Shown one piece after another: positions 13,717 to 15,513 of a DNA stretch of 15,513 nt. Each line of letters starts with the position of its first letter. The stretch's first letter is position 1. The notes under the pieces are model-generated. The model saw only the letters and a list, made by a program, of their open reading frames with translations. It searched no databases and was not told the DNA's origin. Both the position numbers and the translations under genes were made by a program. This DNA is from Actinomycetales bacterium (GTDB lineage: Bacteria; Actinomycetota; Actinomycetes; Actinomycetales; Cellulomonadaceae). The stretch is from contig JAATES010000357.1 of NCBI GenBank assembly GCA_015655615.1, positions 1-15,513 on the forward strand, in the 5' to 3' direction.

Positions 13717-14916
13717 ATGGAACCAGGAACCGGACGTCCTTCTCATGCCCGCGACGTCCTTGCGGGCCCGGAGGCCGCCGGCATGCTGGCGAGCGTCCTG
13801 GGACTCGAGTCCGCGACCCTGGCCTCGTGGCGGCTCCATAGGATCGACGATCGCCCGGGCGCGGGATCCAGCGCAGGGTACGACGTCATGGTCCAGCGCC
13901 CCGGCGCCGAGGACACCCGGGAGTATCTCGTGGCCTCCTCAGCGCCGGTCCGCCGTGACCCACCAGGCGTGGTGACCGTTGAGGGATCGGACGGGGCCTT
14001 CTCTGTCTGGCGGTTTCCGCACGACCCCGCGCTGCCTGCGCTGGCGTCGCTGTGCGACGTGCGTGCGGCGTCCCAGCGGTTGCTCGAGCCAGGGCAGGTC
14101 GTGGACGAGCTCCAGGTGATGACCTACCGGCCGATGCGCCGGGCAGTGATGCGCATCGGATCTGGAGGGCGGAGGTGCTACGCGAAGGTCGTGCGTCCAG
14201 CCAAGCTGACCGAGCTGGCGGTTCGGCACCGTCTGCTTGCCGACGCGGGGCTGCTCGCTCCGCGCATCCTGCGTGCCGATGCGGATGGAATGCTGCTGGT
14301 CGATGAGGTTCGGGAGCCCTCGCTCGCCCAGATCCTGGCCGAGACAGCCCTGTCCGGGGCACCGTTGCCGGATCCGGAGGGGATCGTCGAGTTGCTGGGG
14401 CGGCTGCCCAGGGCGATCGTCGAGCTCCGCCGCCGGCCATCCTGGGCGTCTCGCAGTGCGCAGTTCGCGGTGTCCGCACGATGGCTGGCGGGCGGTGACA
14501 TCCGGGTCGATGAGCTGGTCGCTCGCATCCAGCGGGCACTGGCCGGATCCGACTCCGGTCCCGTGGTGGCGACGCACGGCGATCTCAACACGGCGAACCT
14601 GGTGCACTCGACCCGGTCGGACACCTGGGGGCTGCTGGACCTCGATACGGTCGGGCCGGGCCACCTGGTCGATGACCTCGCTTGCCTGGTGGCGCACCTG
14701 GTGGCACTGGAAGACTTGGACCCCGGCGCGTACCCGAACGCCCCGGACTTCCGGGATCGCTGTCTGGCGGTCTTCGACCGGGTCGTCGATCCTGCGGGTC
14801 TGCGAGCGCATGCGGCCGCCGTGCTCCTGTCGCTCGCCGCGGGCGCCCCCGATCGTGCGCTGGGCCGAGCGTGGCTGCGGCGCGCAAGGGAGATGGTCCG
14901 CGGGCTATCCGCATGA
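13717..14916 (+). CDS. Aminoglycoside-phosphotransferase-fold kinase
   Basis: A 399-residue predicted cytoplasmic kinase of the APH/choline-kinase fold. Residues 1-130 form an N-terminal extension without a recognised family. The kinase lobe has a probable ATP-binding Lys157 in RCYAKVVR, a hinge-like LLVDEV (193-198), the catalytic loop HGDLNTANLV (287-296: His287, Asp289, Asn294) and the metal-binding LLDLDTVGPGHLVDDLA (Asp308/Asp310). The ATG at 13717 is the only start before an in-frame stop at 13702; AGGGGG lies in the loop of a small CATCA/TGATG hairpin 15 bases upstream, too far for a good ribosome site. This group phosphorylates sugars, amino alcohols and antibiotics; no resistance role can be claimed. 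Composition is high-GC core type. It may pair functionally with the secreted repeat protein downstream, but a 110-base gap separates them. Confidence 0.8.
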   Translation: MEPGTGRPSHARDVLAGPEAAGMLASVLGLESATLASWRLHRIDDRPGAGSSAGYDVMVQRPGAEDTREYLVASSAPVRRDPPGVVTVEGSDGAFSVWRFPHDPALPALASLCDVRAASQRLLEPGQVVDELQVMTYRPMRRAVMRIGSGGRRCYAKVVRPAKLTELAVRHRLLADAGLLAPRILRADADGMLLVDEVREPSLAQILAETALSGAPLPDPEGIVELLGRLPRAIVELRRRPSWASRSAQFAVSARWLAGGDIRVDELVARIQRALAGSDSGPVVATHGDLNTANLVHSTRSDTWGLLDLDTVGPGHLVDDLACLVAHLVALEDLDPGAYPNAPDFRDRCLAVFDRVVDPAGLRAHAAAVLLSLAAGAPDRALGRAWLRRAREMVRGLSA

Positions 14917-15015
14917 GAAGGCTCTCATGGCTGTCTCCTCCCTTGCTCATGGGGCACCGTCAGGCTGAAGGCAGACGTTGCCGCTGGCACTGTCGCTCGC
15001 TACTCGAACTCACTC

Positions 15016-15021
15016 AGGAGG
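15016..15021 (+). promoter_or_regulatory. Consensus ribosome site for the TPN-repeat protein
   Basis: AGGAGG, five bases before ATG 15027, is a full Shine-Dalgarno and fixes the start inside a much longer open frame that extends back over the kinase gene. Upstream, TTGCCG (14978-14983), 17 bases and TACTCG (15001-15006) are a weak promoter candidate. Confidence 0.7.
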
Positions 15022-15026
15022 ACAAG

Positions 15027-15512
15027 ATGAAGGCTCGAACCAGATGGATCGCACGCGGTGCACTGAGCGTGGCCGGTGTGGGGCTGGTGGCCGCTCCCAT
15101 CGCTCAGGCGATCGCGGCAACGCCGGATCCGCAGGAGAGCGCCGTGGTGTCGGCCTCCTCCGAGGTGGTGCCGGAGGCCGGATCGAGCGGTACTGCGGCG
15201 CCCGAGGCGACCGCCTCCGTGAGCCCGACGGACACCACCGTGTCTGCCGCACCAGGGACGGTCGCTACGCCGAACACGCCCAACACGGCGGTGACGCCGA
15301 ACACGCCCAACACGCCCAACACGGCGGTGACGCCGAACACGCCCAACACACCGGCCACGCCCGACACGGCGGTGACGCCCAACACTGCGGTCACGCCCGA
15401 CACTGCGGTCACGCCCGCCTCGGCCGCGACTCCCGCGTCTGCCGTGAGCCCCGTCTCGCCCCTCAGCCCGGTGAGCGCCGCCTCGCCGGTGAGTCCTGCC
15501 TCGGCGGGCTGA
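15027..15512 (+). CDS. Secreted Thr/Pro/Asn-repeat protein
   Basis: A 161-residue exported protein. The signal peptide has a basic start (MKARTRWIAR), a hydrophobic core and a probable cut after AQA or AIA near residues 28-30. The mature part is Ser/Thr/Ala/Val/Pro-rich: an acidic spacer (31-80), a repeat region (81-128) of TPN and TAV blocks, and a tail (129-161) of SPVSP/TPASA blocks ending SPASAG. No Lys, Arg, His, Cys, Met, Ile or aromatic residue occurs after the signal peptide. There is no LPXTG motif or C-terminal membrane helix, so it is released or held non-covalently. Thr/Pro richness makes it a candidate for O-mannosylation. It resembles in composition the proline-threonine repeat surface proteins of propionibacteria, but no homology is claimed. 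The TGA ends one base before the window edge. Confidence 0.75.
   Translation: MKARTRWIARGALSVAGVGLVAAPIAQAIAATPDPQESAVVSASSEVVPEAGSSGTAAPEATASVSPTDTTVSAAPGTVATPNTPNTAVTPNTPNTPNTAVTPNTPNTPATPDTAVTPNTAVTPDTAVTPASAATPASAVSPVSPLSPVSAASPVSPASAG
15267..15410 (+). repeat. Coding tandem repeat, 16 x 9-bp modules
   Basis: The DNA is built from 9-base modules ACGCC(G/C)AAC (Thr-Pro-Asn or Asp) and 9-base ACSGCGGTG-like TAV modules. They group as superblocks of 27, 36, 45, 18 and 18 bases, each ending in Thr-Ala-Val. Near-identical DNA between blocks suggests recent slippage and likely copy-number variation between strains, always in frame. Confidence 0.8.
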
Positions 15513-15513
15513 C

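Noticed and set aside
13939..14811. 290-codon minus-strand frame over the kinase gene
   Set aside because: Shadow of the kinase; the sense frame carries HGDLNTAN and LDLD motifs.
13717..14916. Antibiotic-resistance aminoglycoside phosphotransferase
   Set aside because: The fold motifs are shared by many kinases; the long unknown N-terminus and core-type composition give no support for a resistance role.

Overview
The window is chromosomal DNA of a high-GC actinobacterium. This rests on strong G/C third-position bias in the core genes, frequent GTG starts, TAnnnT-type -10 boxes, an FprA-type ferredoxin reductase, and the tRNA-Thr / tRNA-Met / rpmG / hadA / hadB gene order known from mycobacteria and relatives. 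The Pro/Thr-repeat secreted protein at the right edge would fit a Propionibacteriaceae-like organism, but the genus cannot be fixed from this sequence.

Left core block (1-10197). It opens with the last codons of an unknown gene, coupled to an FHA-domain protein. A gap with two adjacent tandem-repeat arrays (3 x 18 bp, then about 5.8 x 17 bp) precedes fprA (ferredoxin/NADP reductase). An HtpX-type membrane protease follows. Convergent to it is a two-gene minus-strand unit, yajQ and a Cof-type HAD phosphatase, with a strong shared hairpin in the gap. Then come tRNA-Tyr, tRNA-Thr and tRNA-Met, each followed by a stem-loop, and the rpmG-hadA-hadB operon. murB has a -10 box placed for a leaderless mRNA. 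Convergent to it is an adenosine-deaminase-family gene, and a small HemG/flavodoxin-like protein follows.

Accessory block (about 10198-13700). This is a scar of mobile DNA. The tail of an IS4-family transposase (frameshifted) is fused to the first codons of an IS481-family transposase (also frameshifted). Next is a distinctly lower-GC two-gene unit on the minus strand: a lipoprotein with predicted beta-sandwich repeats and a secreted matrixin-type zinc metalloprotease, driven by a near-consensus TTGACA-17-TAGCGT promoter. Upstream of that promoter lie a 51-residue one-helix membrane ORF and the C-terminal stub of an SCO6880/VirB4-like conjugation ATPase. I read the block as what is left of an integrative conjugative element, with a surface/secreted cargo pair still apparently expressible.

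Right block (13717-15513). High-GC DNA resumes with an aminoglycoside-phosphotransferase-fold kinase. It is followed by a small secreted, extremely low-complexity Thr-Pro-Asn repeat protein ending one base before the window edge.

The most interesting items are the low-GC lipoprotein/metalloprotease cargo with its strong promoter in an ICE scar, the TPN-repeat secreted protein that has no basic or aromatic residue after its signal peptide, the GATC-dense 17-bp array upstream of fprA, and the T-arm deviations in two of the three tRNAs.
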